Source: Bacteroidota bacterium (GTDB lineage: Bacteria > Bacteroidota > Bacteroidia > Bacteroidales > FEN-979). From it: 64,000 nucleotides of DNA. How positions within the stretch are numbered: position 1 is the first letter of the stretch; each line of letters starts with the position of its first letter. Positions 18,034 through 26,551 of this stretch are shown here, in pieces. The translations under genes were made by a program, and so were the position numbers. The notes below the pieces were generated by a model. The model was not told where the DNA came from, did not search any database, and saw only the letters and a list, made by a program, of their open reading frames with translations. The stretch lies in contig JAPLDF010000009.1 of the NCBI GenBank assembly GCA_026391835.1, positions 60,649 to 124,648 on the forward strand. The letters run 5' to 3'.

Positions 18034-21000
18034 ATGTCAAATCAGTTTTTTCACCGGCTGGTCTTCATCATCGTATTTACATTCACAATGATATTGCTGA
18101 ATGCACAGGAAGAGGTGATGCATTTTACACATCTCACACGTGCAAACGGATTACCCTCCAACCGCACCCGCTGTGTAATGCAGGATTTCCAGGGTTATAT
18201 CTGGATAGGAACTGATAACGGGTTGGTGAGGTTCGACGGACGATACATGACCGTATTCAGCCACGAACGGAACAATCCTTCTTCACTGATTGACATCTGC
18301 ATCAACTCTTTGTTTGAAACACGTGATTCGTTGCTGTTGATAGGGACAATTGACGGTCTTTCCATCTATGATCCATTTGATAAAAAATTCTCAGGCTCTT
18401 CTATTTATCAAAAAGGCAAGGACCATTTCCCGGTCAAATCCATTCATTGTTTTTATGAAGACAGAGACGGCAGCATTTGGATCGGTACCGCGAACGGGTT
18501 GGTGCACATGATCCGGTCTCCTCTTGGGTTTAAACACTGTCCATTGAGAAAAAGTGACGATAAAACGAACCGGGAATACCAGTTTGACTTTGTTACCTGC
18601 ATTATCCAGGACCCCAGGGACGAGACCAAACTGCTCATTTCAACCCTGGGCGGAATACTGCAGTTTAACAAACATAGCAGTACCATCTCCCATGATTATA
18701 AAAAGAGCATCAATGGCCTTTATAGCCCTGTTGATCTCAACCTTGATGCCGGGCGTTATCTTTGGAGCAGTGGTTGGGGAGCCGGATTAAATTGCCTCGA
18801 CCTGGAAACCGGGAAGTGGCAGGAATATCCGTACGATCCCCTAAAACCAATCAGCATTGTAGGGATCACAAAAAAAAGCCGGGATGAGTTCTGGCTGGCA
18901 ACCATCAATCACGGGCTGGGGATATTTAACAAATCTGACCACTCTTTCAGTTTCCATCAGAAAATCGCAGGGGATGAAAAGTCACTGCTGACAAATTCAG
19001 TAGTCAAAATAAAATATCTGAACAATAAAAAAGATATCTGGATCCTCAGTGATGATGGGATCAATATCCTGAACCAGCAATACAAATCCTTCCGGAATGT
19101 CAGCATTCCTTCAGAAAACAATTATATCAATTCATTTTTCAGGGATGAAAAAACCGGGCACCTGTATATAGGATCCTCAGATTGCAAAGGGCTTTTTGAC
19201 TGGAACGAAAAGAAAAAAAACTGGAGCCTCATCCCGCCTGACGGATCCCGCCGGGAAAACGGACTTGGTATTCTTGTGCTATACAAAGATACAAGGTCAG
19301 TCCTTTGGATTGGCACCCGTTCGGGACTCCGGTTTTTTGATCCGGCCACCAGGAAACTGGTAACATTCAGGATGCCTGACGGAAATTCCCTGACTCTGAA
19401 GGATCCATGGGTTAGTGCCATTCTGGAAGACAACCGGTCCAATTTATGGATCGGAACCCGGAGCGAAGGAGTCATCCGGCTCGATTCCACAAGAACACAT
19501 TTTTTTCATTACCGGCATAATCCACATGATCCTTCCAGTATCAGTGATGGTGGCCGTATACATTCCATCTGCCCCGACAAATTCAACAACATCTGGATTG
19601 CCACAGATAACGGTGTGAGTATCTATATCCCGCGCAATGATTGTTTCCGTAACGATATAATGGATTCCCTGCTGCGGTTTGGAGTGACCAAACGCTGGAT
19701 CAGCGAAATCGTGCGGGATACCCTGGGAAGGATGTGGATGACCGTCGATGCAGCAGGATTAATTCGGGTTGAAATCATGGCAAAAGGTGGCTTCAGGTTC
19801 AAATTGTTTAATACGTCAAACGGGCTGAATGATCCATCGCCAGGCAGGATGGTAACTGATGCAAAGGGGGGAATCTGGATGATCAATTACGGACTTCTGT
19901 ATATCAACCCTTATGATGAATCGATTCGGCTTTTCAATGAACACAATGGTCTTAACCGGCCGCTGAGTTATGATGAAAGTTTTTACATTGATCCGGAAGG
20001 AAATATTTATATCGGCGGCAGGGATAATTTTGAAATAATTAACATCCGGGATCTCGATTTTACACCATTAACCATCAAACTATTGCTGGAATCCATGGAA
20101 ATCAACGGGAAGAATGTGGCATTGGGAAATCCTGCCGACCCAGATCACCCCAGGTTACTAAGTGCCGGTCAGAACAATTTGTTGTTCCGGTACACAGGAA
20201 TCTGCTTCCAGGATGTGGAACAGATCCTGTTCAGGTATAAAATGGAGGGGTATGATCATGACTGGATCATGGCAGGAACAGGAAGAGAGGCGAGGTATAC
20301 CAATTTGCCCCCGGGGAAGTACCGGTTTGTCTTCCAGGTGTCGAACCGGGGTATCTGGCTTGACCAGGAATCTTCCTTCCGGCTGGTCATCCGTCCGTTT
20401 TTCTGGAAAACATGGTGGTTTGTTTTACTTGTCATATTGATTGCCGGTTTTATCCTTTACAGCATTTACCGGTACAAGATCAGCGAACTGTTACAGCTTG
20501 AAAGGCTGAGAACCCGCATTGCCAGAGACCTTCACGATGATGTCGGTTCCACGTTGAGCAGTATCTCCATTCTCAGTGACATTCTTGCCCAACAGGTTGA
20601 AAACCCCCAGTCGGCCAGGATGCTGGGCACCATTGGTTCCAATGCTCATAAAATGCTGGAGAAGATCGACGACATCGTTTGGATTGTTAACCCGACAAAT
20701 GATAAATTTCAGAACCTTGGGCTGCGTATACGTGAATTCGCGATTCCTTTGTTTGAATCCAAAAATATTCGATCCGAAATCCGCTTTGATAAACAGATGA
20801 ATACCCTGCAACTGCCGATGGAGACCCGGCGGAACATTTACCTGATTGCCAAAGAAGCAGTCAATAATGCTGTAAAATACGCAGACTGCTCATTGGTAAT
20901 AATCAACTTCAGAAAGGAGAACCCCGGGCTCATCATGGAATTCAGTGATGATGGCAAAGGATTTGATCCCGATGCACCAACTTCCCGTAACGGGGTTAAA

Positions 21001-21099
21001 AACATGAAACTGAGAGCCGGCCAGATAAAATCGGATATTGAAATTAACTCAAGTCCGGGCAAGGGAACCCAAATTAAATTGGTGGTGCGGTTAAAGTAA
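18034..21099 (+). CDS. Sensor histidine kinase with periplasmic two-component-regulator propeller, Y_Y_Y domain and HisKA_3/HATPase core
   Basis: 1021 residues. A signal peptide (MSNQFFHRLVFIIVFTFTM, cut after LNAQ) precedes about 14 propeller strands of the Reg_prop type (GYIWIGTDNGLVRF, GSIWIGTANGLVHM, NLWIGTRSEGVIRL, NIWIATDNGVSIY). A Y_Y_Y-type Ig domain lies at about 690-780 (YKMEGYDHDWI, ARYTNLPPGKYRF). One transmembrane helix is at about 788-812. The HisKA_3 phospho-acceptor is His834 in RDLHDDVGSTLS, followed by a HATPase domain with N box (KEAVNNAVKYA) and G1 (DDGKGFD). It has no receiver or AraC domain, unlike hybrid kinases, so it must signal through a separate regulator, encoded next. 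In Bacteroidota such propeller sensors often sense oligosaccharides or other envelope signals; the ligand here is unknown. Confidence 0.93.
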   Translation: MSNQFFHRLVFIIVFTFTMILLNAQEEVMHFTHLTRANGLPSNRTRCVMQDFQGYIWIGTDNGLVRFDGRYMTVFSHERNNPSSLIDICINSLFETRDSLLLIGTIDGLSIYDPFDKKFSGSSIYQKGKDHFPVKSIHCFYEDRDGSIWIGTANGLVHMIRSPLGFKHCPLRKSDDKTNREYQFDFVTCIIQDPRDETKLLISTLGGILQFNKHSSTISHDYKKSINGLYSPVDLNLDAGRYLWSSGWGAGLNCLDLETGKWQEYPYDPLKPISIVGITKKSRDEFWLATINHGLGIFNKSDHSFSFHQKIAGDEKSLLTNSVVKIKYLNNKKDIWILSDDGINILNQQYKSFRNVSIPSENNYINSFFRDEKTGHLYIGSSDCKGLFDWNEKKKNWSLIPPDGSRRENGLGILVLYKDTRSVLWIGTRSGLRFFDPATRKLVTFRMPDGNSLTLKDPWVSAILEDNRSNLWIGTRSEGVIRLDSTRTHFFHYRHNPHDPSSISDGGRIHSICPDKFNNIWIATDNGVSIYIPRNDCFRNDIMDSLLRFGVTKRWISEIVRDTLGRMWMTVDAAGLIRVEIMAKGGFRFKLFNTSNGLNDPSPGRMVTDAKGGIWMINYGLLYINPYDESIRLFNEHNGLNRPLSYDESFYIDPEGNIYIGGRDNFEIINIRDLDFTPLTIKLLLESMEINGKNVALGNPADPDHPRLLSAGQNNLLFRYTGICFQDVEQILFRYKMEGYDHDWIMAGTGREARYTNLPPGKYRFVFQVSNRGIWLDQESSFRLVIRPFFWKTWWFVLLVILIAGFILYSIYRYKISELLQLERLRTRIARDLHDDVGSTLSSISILSDILAQQVENPQSARMLGTIGSNAHKMLEKIDDIVWIVNPTNDKFQNLGLRIREFAIPLFESKNIRSEIRFDKQMNTLQLPMETRRNIYLIAKEAVNNAVKYADCSLVIINFRKENPGLIMEFSDDGKGFDPDAPTSRNGVKNMKLRAGQIKSDIEINSSPGKGTQIKLVVRLK

Positions 21100-21123
21100 A
21101 AAAACAAACCATATAAATATACA

Positions 21124-21155
21124 GTTGCAATCCGCACGTTTCAATCGTAATTTTG
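21124..21155 (+). promoter_or_regulatory. Promoter GTTG-N20-TAATTTTG for the response regulator gene
   Basis: GTTG at 21124-21127 and TAATTTTG at 21148-21155 are exactly 20 bp apart, fitting the Bacteroidota consensus TTG-N17-23-TAnnTTTG. It lies between the kinase and regulator genes and rules out a TTG at 21125 as the regulator's start. The leader before the GTG at 21173 would be very short. Confidence 0.65.
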
Positions 21156-21172
21156 CATACCAAGCGTTAAAA

Positions 21173-21811
21173 GTGAAAATCAAGGTTTCCATATACGAAG
21201 ACAACGACGCCTTGCGCGAAAGTCTCTCATACCTGGTGCTGGGAACAGGAACACTGGAGTTGACGGGGGCTTATCCCGATTGCTTAAAGGTAATGGAAAA
21301 CTGTGTTGTGGCCAAGCCGGACGTCATCCTGATGGATATTGACATGCCCGGAATTTCGGGAATTGAAGCCACAGCCATGATCAAGGCGACATTCCCTGAG
21401 ATCAATATCATGATCCTTACAATTTTTGAGGACAAAAATAAAGTGTTTGATGCTTTGTGTGCCGGTGCTACCGGCTATATGCTGAAAAAATCATCCGCGG
21501 TGGAGATCATCGAAGCCATTGGGGAGTTGCACAACGGCGGCTCGCCCATGACCGGAGAAATCGCCCGGAAAGTATTTGACTTTTTTTCCAGCCCCGCTAT
21601 TTCAAAAAACAATGATTATGCCCTTTCGTCAAGGGAGTTCGACATTCTGAAGTGCCTCGTTGAAGGTGACAGCTACAAAATGATCGCCGATGCCTGCTGT
21701 ATCTCTATGGGAACCGTGCGTTTTCACATCAACAATATCTACAAAAAGCTTCATGTCAATTCAAAGTCCGAAGCGGTGATAAAGGCATTGAAGGAGAGGC
21801 TGGTGAGGTAG
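21173..21811 (+). CDS. NarL/LuxR-family response regulator
   Basis: 212 residues from GTG 21173, chosen because the receiver domain begins at once (VKIKVSIYEDND) and because the promoter lies just upstream. The receiver has acidic residues at 9-12, the probable phospho-acceptor Asp55 in DVILMDIDMPG, and the conserved Lys in GYMLKKSS. The C-terminal LuxR-type HTH covers about 150-210 (LSSREFDILKCLVEGDSYK, then GTVRFHINNIYKKLHV). It is the obvious partner of the HisKA_3 kinase upstream, since that kinase class pairs with NarL-type regulators. Target genes are not known; the next plus-strand unit begins with its own promoter. Confidence 0.92.
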   Translation: MKIKVSIYEDNDALRESLSYLVLGTGTLELTGAYPDCLKVMENCVVAKPDVILMDIDMPGISGIEATAMIKATFPEINIMILTIFEDKNKVFDALCAGATGYMLKKSSAVEIIEAIGELHNGGSPMTGEIARKVFDFFSSPAISKNNDYALSSREFDILKCLVEGDSYKMIADACCISMGTVRFHINNIYKKLHVNSKSEAVIKALKERLVR

Positions 21812-21814
21812 GAT

Positions 21815-21867
21815 GAGTCACAAAGTCACAAAGTCACAGAGTCACAGAGTCACAGGGTCACAGAGTT
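21815..21867. repeat. Left octamer array (RRGTCACA, about 6.5 units)
   Basis: Six consecutive 8-bp units of the form RRGTCACA plus a partial one, directly after the response regulator stop. It is the reverse complement of the array at 22320-22398, so the two form inverted arms around the four-helix-bundle gene. Confidence 0.9.
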
Positions 21868-21942
21868 GAGGATTGTTGATTTTTTTTTCATTTTTTGTAT
21901 TACCTTTTTAAATATTCCGGATTAAGCATAAAAAAACGGAAT

Positions 21943-22297
21943 ATGAAAACACATAAGGAACTTGATCTATGGAAAGGCAGCATCGATTTTGTTGTTGAAA
22001 TGTACCAGCTGACGAAGGGTTTTCCCAGGGAGGAGATGTACGGAATAATAAGCCAGATCAGAAGAGCAGCGGTTTCAGTTGCTGCAAACATCAGCGAAGG
22101 AGCTGCGCGGGGTTATACCAGGGAATTTACCCGGTTTCTCAGAATAGCCCAGGGAAGTTTATCGGAAATTGAAAACACTGCTGTACCTGTCCTTAAAATT
22201 AGATTACCTGGATGAAGCGAGGTTTAAATCAATTGAGGGAAAAATATTTAAAATCAATGCCCAGCTCTCCGGCCTGATCAAAGCCATAAGCCCCTGA
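21943..22297 (+). pseudogene. Four-helix-bundle (S23/IVP family) protein gene with a one-base frameshift
   Basis: ATG 21943 starts MKTHKELDLWKGSIDF and continues IISQIRRAAVSVAANISEG, the hallmark of the S23 / 23S rRNA intervening-sequence protein family (Avd-like four-helix bundle). The frame as read stops at 22215 after about 90 residues, with a foreign tail (VPVLKIRLPG). In the +1 frame after the A run near 22170-22180 the family's C-terminal helix is intact (LLYLSLKLDYLDEARF to LIKAISP) and stops at 22297. Removing one A from the AAAA run gives 117 residues, the normal family length. So there is a single-base insertion in a homopolymer, either a true mutation or a sequencing error. The cellular role of the family is not established; related bundles act in nucleic-acid binding. 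Confidence 0.85.
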
Positions 22298-22319
22298 CCA
22301 GCTTTCCTTGCAATACAGC

Positions 22320-22398
22320 AACTCTGTAGCTTTGTGACTCTGTGACTTTGTGACTTTGTGACTCTGTGACTCTGTGACTTTGTGACTCTGTGACTTTT
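22320..22398. repeat. Right octamer array (GTGACTYT, about 9 units)
   Basis: About nine 8-bp units, the first two degenerate, alternating GTGACTCT and GTGACTTT. It is in inverted orientation to 21815-21867 and in the same orientation as the array at 25221-25276. Confidence 0.9.
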
Positions 22399-22427
22399 CC
22401 CTACCCCCAACCCAAGTCCTTTATCCG

Positions 22428-22459
22428 GTTGCGCATCCCTTTCTTCCTCTCTAATTTTG
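22428..22459 (+). promoter_or_regulatory. Promoter GTTG-N20-TAATTTTG for the 500-residue T9SS gene
   Basis: GTTG at 22428-22431 and TAATTTTG at 22452-22459, spacing exactly 20 bp. It is 27 bp before the ATG at 22487. The TTG inside the -7 element is not a start codon. Confidence 0.7.
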
Positions 22460-22486
22460 ACTGGTCATTCATTAAAAACATATCCC

Positions 22487-23989
22487 ATGAAAAAATGCAT
22501 CATTTTGCCCGGCACCCGGCTGCCGGCAGGATTACAAACCACATTGAAAATTTTCGGGCGAAACCAACTCGTGGCACTTTTACTCTTTTTTCCCTGGTTT
22601 TCACCAGGTATGGCCGATAATGTGATAACCAGTGGAACAACGATGACAGTTTCGTCGGGGACCACGCTTATCTCCTCCGGAAATCTTGTGGTAAAAAACG
22701 GGGCAACGCTCAGCAATGCAGGAACCGTGATCCTGGAAAACGGACTTGCCAATGAAAATCCCACACCCAACTTATTGGGAACCGGTACAATAGTATGTAC
22801 TGGTGTTGCTCCACAAACAATTTCCGGACAAAACATTATCCAAAATTTTACGGTTAACAATGCCGCGGGAATTACGATTGGAGGAAATACCTTTGTCAAT
22901 GGGATCCTGGCCTTGGCCAGCGGGAAAGTCGCATTGGGGAGCAATAACCTGCTTTTGGGACCATCTGCAACTATTTCCGGGACCCCGTCAGCCTCTTTAA
23001 TGATCATTGTCACCGGCCCGGGTGAGCTTCGCAAGGAATTCCCTTCCGGATTTACCGGCAGTTTCACTTTCCCGGTGGGGGATAATACCGGTACTCCCGA
23101 ATATTCACCCGTAACCCTGAACTTTTCAGGTGGGACATTCCCCGCCGGAAACTATGCAGGTGTATCCCTGGCGAACAGCAAATACCCGGACCCAACTATT
23201 TTGGGCAATTTCCTGAACCGCTACTGGACCATCACTGAGTCGGGAATAACCGGTTTCACTTGCAATGCGGTCTTTCAATATGTTGCCGGAGATGTTACCG
23301 GCGATGAAAACAAGATATCCTGTACCAGGGTGGACCCCTTACCCTGGACGACCTATGGCCCGGCCAACACTACGTTGCACCAACTGGCAGCAACCGGAAT
23401 CACGACGTTCAGTTCTTTTACCGGTTTAAAGAGTTCCATCCCGCCTGCAAACCAGGAACTGGCCAACATCACTGTTCCAGACGGACTTACCACATGTTAT
23501 GATGCCACGCAGGTATTGACAGTGGCTGGCAATGGAAAAATATTCATCGTCGAAAACAACGGCAGTGTCACACTGGTGGCCGGGAACAGGATTTCAATTC
23601 TCCCAGGGACAAAGGTATACCCGGGGGGTTACCTGTTTGCCCATATTACCACCGACGGAACGTATTGTGGCGCTGCAAAGAATTCAATTGTTGCAGGCCT
23701 CAGCAACGGGGAAACCCTTGGGATAGAACCCGTGGTCAAAAATCAGCTGATTAAAGTTTATCCCAATCCCACAGTGGATATGGTCATTGTTGAGTTTTTT
23801 GAAGACAGTATTGCCAAGGGGGCCCAGGTAACCATTTACAATATGCATGGCAGCAGACTCCTGCAGAAAATCATCAATGGCGAAACCAGGGTTCAGTTCT
23901 CGCTTTCCGGTAAACCTGCTGGTATCTATATAGTGCAGGTGCAATCGGGCGACAAATCTGAGATCGCGAAGGTCATTAAATCAAATTGA
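22487..23989 (+). CDS. T9SS-exported protein of unknown function
   Basis: 500 residues from ATG 22487. The N-terminus is an extended signal (MKKCIILPGTRLPAG, then LVALLLFFPWF, cut after GMA). The N-terminal half is repetitive, Gly/Thr/Asn-rich beta structure (SGTTMTVSSGTTLISSGNL, NGATLSNAGTVILENG), probably a right-handed beta helix. A middle domain has strands like FTFPVGDNTGTPEYSPV. A Cys-bounded 58-residue module (about 335-392, starting TTCYDATQVLTVAGNG) precedes the type A sorting domain (about 415-500: IKVYPNPTVDMVIVEF, KPAGIYIVQV, ending IKSN). It is likely a surface-displayed structural protein, first in a unit with the two Lcl-type genes that follow after 37 bp and 104 bp. Confidence 0.88.
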   Translation: MKKCIILPGTRLPAGLQTTLKIFGRNQLVALLLFFPWFSPGMADNVITSGTTMTVSSGTTLISSGNLVVKNGATLSNAGTVILENGLANENPTPNLLGTGTIVCTGVAPQTISGQNIIQNFTVNNAAGITIGGNTFVNGILALASGKVALGSNNLLLGPSATISGTPSASLMIIVTGPGELRKEFPSGFTGSFTFPVGDNTGTPEYSPVTLNFSGGTFPAGNYAGVSLANSKYPDPTILGNFLNRYWTITESGITGFTCNAVFQYVAGDVTGDENKISCTRVDPLPWTTYGPANTTLHQLAATGITTFSSFTGLKSSIPPANQELANITVPDGLTTCYDATQVLTVAGNGKIFIVENNGSVTLVAGNRISILPGTKVYPGGYLFAHITTDGTYCGAAKNSIVAGLSNGETLGIEPVVKNQLIKVYPNPTVDMVIVEFFEDSIAKGAQVTIYNMHGSRLLQKIINGETRVQFSLSGKPAGIYIVQVQSGDKSEIAKVIKSN

Positions 23990-24026
23990 AAATCACTCGG
24001 AATAATCTGTTATAAAACGTTTAACC

Positions 24027-25199
24027 ATGAAAAATTTATCTTTTTTGATCGTATTCATGCTGCTTTTTAGCAGCACATTACTCGCCCAGGTAGGCATCAA
24101 CACCGACAACCTTCCCCCTGATCCTTCGGCCGGGTTGGATGTGAATTTCAGCGACAAAGGCTTATTGCCTCCCCGGGTTGAACTTACCGCCCCTTATGTG
24201 GCAGCCCCTGTTGTTGCTCCTGCGACCGGACTGCTGGTATACAATACAGCCACCTCCGGCAATCCGCCGGATAATGTAGTTCCCGGATATTATTATTGGG
24301 ATGGCAACATGTGGAGGTCATTCGTTGCATCGGCAGGAACAAACGGCCAGACCCTTCGTTATGACGGAGGTAACTGGATCGCCAACAGTGTTTTATATAA
24401 TGACGGCACCAATATTGGCATCGGGTTGATCAACCCTACGCATAAATTAACTGTTGCCGGACCGGCTGAAACGGTAAGGCTGATTGGCCCGGGTGCATGG
24501 GGAAGTCTGGCAAAATTGAATTTTGGCGATGAAGATTATGTCAGCATTTCGGAGAATATTGACGACCACCTGTTGATTCATGCAAATGCAGGATTGGCAA
24601 TTATGGGAGGCAAAGTCGGCATAGGAACAACATCACCGGGCGAAATGCTGACCGTTGACGGTATGATTCACACCACCTCTGGCGGCGTCATGTTCCCTGA
24701 TGGTACAACTCAAACAACAGCTGCAGGAGCAAACGTTCACGCCATTGGTGAAAGTTACGGCGGGGGCATTGTGTTTTATGTGTCCACAGGAGGTCAGCAC
24801 GGGCTGATAGCAGCCGTTGCGGACCAAAGCACGGGTATTCAGTGGTATAATGGCAGTAATACGACAACAAATGCGGTGAGAGATGATGTTTTTGCAGGTC
24901 AGTCGAATACCGAGCGCATTATCATCAGTCAGGGAGCTGGAAGTTACGCCGCCCAGCTATGCGCTAATTTTAAAGGCGGATATTTCGGCGATTGGTATTT
25001 GCCTTCAAAATACGAATTGAACCTGTTATATCAACAAAAAGACATGGTTGGTGGTTTTGCCAGTGGACTCAGTGCCCTCTATTGGAGTTCCTCCGAAATG
25101 GATGTCAACAACGCATGGCTCCAAAATTTTGGCAACAGTGGCCAATATACCAATTTAAAAAGCAGTATATACTATATACGTGCGATCCGGGCATTTTAA
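24027..25199 (+). CDS. Secreted fibre-like protein with C-terminal Lcl/DUF1566-type domain (paralogue 1)
   Basis: 390 residues with a signal peptide (MKNLSFLIVFMLLFSS, cut after LLAQ). The N-terminal part (GINTDNLPPDPSAGLDV, then GLLPPRVEL) and middle (IGIGLINPTHKLTV, VGIGTTSPGEMLTVDG) resemble the beta-rich shafts of phage-tail-fibre-like proteins common in Bacteroidota. The C-terminal 140 residues match the Lcl/DUF1566 fold (YGGGIVFYVSTGGQHG, DWYLPSKYELNLLYQ, YWSSSEMD, IRAIRAF), a C-type-lectin-like domain that binds glycans in the Legionella adhesin Lcl. No T9SS sorting domain, so export to the periplasm or surface by another route. Tandem paralogue follows. Confidence 0.88.
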   Translation: MKNLSFLIVFMLLFSSTLLAQVGINTDNLPPDPSAGLDVNFSDKGLLPPRVELTAPYVAAPVVAPATGLLVYNTATSGNPPDNVVPGYYYWDGNMWRSFVASAGTNGQTLRYDGGNWIANSVLYNDGTNIGIGLINPTHKLTVAGPAETVRLIGPGAWGSLAKLNFGDEDYVSISENIDDHLLIHANAGLAIMGGKVGIGTTSPGEMLTVDGMIHTTSGGVMFPDGTTQTTAAGANVHAIGESYGGGIVFYVSTGGQHGLIAAVADQSTGIQWYNGSNTTTNAVRDDVFAGQSNTERIIISQGAGSYAAQLCANFKGGYFGDWYLPSKYELNLLYQQKDMVGGFASGLSALYWSSSEMDVNNAWLQNFGNSGQYTNLKSSIYYIRAIRAF

Positions 25200-25220
25200 C
25201 AAATTGCAACCTGTTAACCT

Positions 25221-25276
25221 GTTACTTTGTGACCTTGTGACTTTGTGACTTTGTGACTCTGTGACTCTGTGACTTT
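25221..25276. repeat. Third octamer array (GTGACTYT, 7 units) between the two paralogues
   Basis: Exactly seven 8-bp units, most GTGACTTT or GTGACTCT, the first two variant. Same family and orientation as 22320-22398, but here as a single arm without an inverted partner or an ORF. Confidence 0.9.
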
Positions 25277-25303
25277 ACACCCCATTTAATAAACCCCTTC
25301 ACC

Positions 25304-26467
25304 ATGAAAAATCTCATCGCTTCAATTTTGTCTTGTTTTCTTTTTGTCAGTGGAATGATGGCCCAGGTGGGTATCAATTCCGACAACCTCCCTCCCGATC
25401 CTTCGGCAGGAGTGGATGTAAGATTCTCTGTCAAAGGCTTATTGCCTCCCCGGGTTGAACTCTCCGCCTCCAATGTGGCCGATCCTGTTGTTTTTCCCGC
25501 AGAAGGATTATTTGTCTATAATACTGCAACTGCCGGCAATCCTCCTTTCAATGTAGTACCGGGATATTATTTCTGGGATGGGATCATGTGGAAGTCATTC
25601 GTTGCATCGGCCGGTACGAACGGTCAAACCCTGCGCAATGATGGAGGCAACTGGATCGCCAATAGTAATTTATACAATGACGGATCAAACATCGGCATTG
25701 GGCTAATCAACCCTACACATAAATTAACAATTGGAGGCACAACAGAGGCACTGCAGCTGATCGGTCCCGGCACTTTGGGAAGTGCTGCAAAATTGAATTT
25801 TGGCGATGCCGATTATGCTTATATATCTGAAGATACACACGACCATTTATTGGTTCATGCTTCAGCCGGTGCAGCAATTATGGCGGGATATGTTGGTATC
25901 GGAACAACAGCATTGGATCAGCAGTTGACTGTTGCCGGTAAAATTCAAACCACATCGGGTGGCGTCATGTTCCCCAATAACACTATTCAAACTTCGGCAG
26001 TGGCCAATGTGCACGCCATTGGTGAAACATATGGCGGGGGTGTTGTCTTTTATGTTTATGATGATGGACAGCACGGTTTAATCGCTGACAATTCCAGTAC
26101 AATCAGTTTTTTTCCATGGAATAATGGAAGTTTTACAACCACAAATGCGTTAAGAGATGATGTTTTTGCAGGAAAATTCAACACAGAGCGTATAAACATC
26201 AACCAGGGAGCTGGAAGCTATGCCGCCCAGATTTGCGCCAGCTACCAGGGTGGTGGTTACAGCGACTGGTATTTGCCTTCAAAATATGAATTGAATTTAT
26301 TATATCAGCAAAAAAGCGTGCTTCCCATTTTGTCAAGTGGGGGTTACTGGAGTTCAACTGAGTTTAATGCCGATTATGCCTGGATGCAGTATTTTACGAG
26401 TGGCCTGCAGGGCTTCACCGGTAAGGCCAGTTCATACATCTGTGTACTTGCCATCCGGGCTTTTTAA
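25304..26467 (+). CDS. Secreted fibre-like protein with C-terminal Lcl/DUF1566-type domain (paralogue 2)
   Basis: 387 residues, clearly a tandem duplicate of the preceding gene along its whole length: same signal peptide type (MKNLIASILSCFLFVSGM, cut after MMAQ), same GINSDNLPPDPSAGVDV start, same IGIGLINPTHKLT shaft, and a C-terminal lectin-like Lcl/DUF1566 domain (YGGGVVFYVYDDGQHG, DWYLPSKYELNLLYQ, YWSSTEFN, LAIRAF). Divergence is concentrated in the last domain, as expected if the two copies bind different ligands. Probably co-transcribed with the upstream genes; the hairpin-forming heptamer repeat right after its stop may end transcription. Confidence 0.88.
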   Translation: MKNLIASILSCFLFVSGMMAQVGINSDNLPPDPSAGVDVRFSVKGLLPPRVELSASNVADPVVFPAEGLFVYNTATAGNPPFNVVPGYYFWDGIMWKSFVASAGTNGQTLRNDGGNWIANSNLYNDGSNIGIGLINPTHKLTIGGTTEALQLIGPGTLGSAAKLNFGDADYAYISEDTHDHLLVHASAGAAIMAGYVGIGTTALDQQLTVAGKIQTTSGGVMFPNNTIQTSAVANVHAIGETYGGGVVFYVYDDGQHGLIADNSSTISFFPWNNGSFTTTNALRDDVFAGKFNTERININQGAGSYAAQICASYQGGGYSDWYLPSKYELNLLYQQKSVLPILSSGGYWSSTEFNADYAWMQYFTSGLQGFTGKASSYICVLAIRAF

Positions 26468-26551
26468 TGACAAGTGACAAGTGACAAGTGACAAGTGACG
26501 GGTTGGCATACCGACACTTGTCATTTGTCATTTGTACTTTGTCACTTGTTA
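26468..26551. repeat. Inverted heptamer repeat (TGACAAG)n between convergent genes
   Basis: Five units of TGACAAG-type sequence (26468-26502) start on the base after the stop of the upstream gene. They are followed by a complementary, less regular arm of ACTTGTC/ATTTGTC units (26512-26551) whose last bases contain the stop of the minus-strand gene. The arms could form a long imperfect hairpin and so serve as a bidirectional terminator. Confidence 0.8.

Larger units (their letters stand above)
21815..22398 (+). mobile_element. Putative intervening-sequence-like element: S23-type gene between inverted octamer arrays
   Basis: A 584-bp unit with a (RRGTCACA)n array at its left end, the complementary (GTGACTYT)n array at its right end, and only a four-helix-bundle gene between. 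The arms could pair over about 50 bp in DNA or RNA. This is the layout of the intervening sequences found inside bacterial 23S rRNA genes, whose optional ORF encodes this same protein family, but no rRNA lies around it here. That the whole is a mobile or formerly mobile unit is inference; no target-site duplication was identified. Confidence 0.45.

Noticed and set aside
21943-22297. Avd accessory gene of a diversity-generating retroelement
   Set aside because: The fold family is similar, but there is no reverse transcriptase, template repeat or variable repeat in the window.
21815-25276. CRISPR array
   Set aside because: The octamers are directly adjacent without spacers of constant length, and no cas gene is present.
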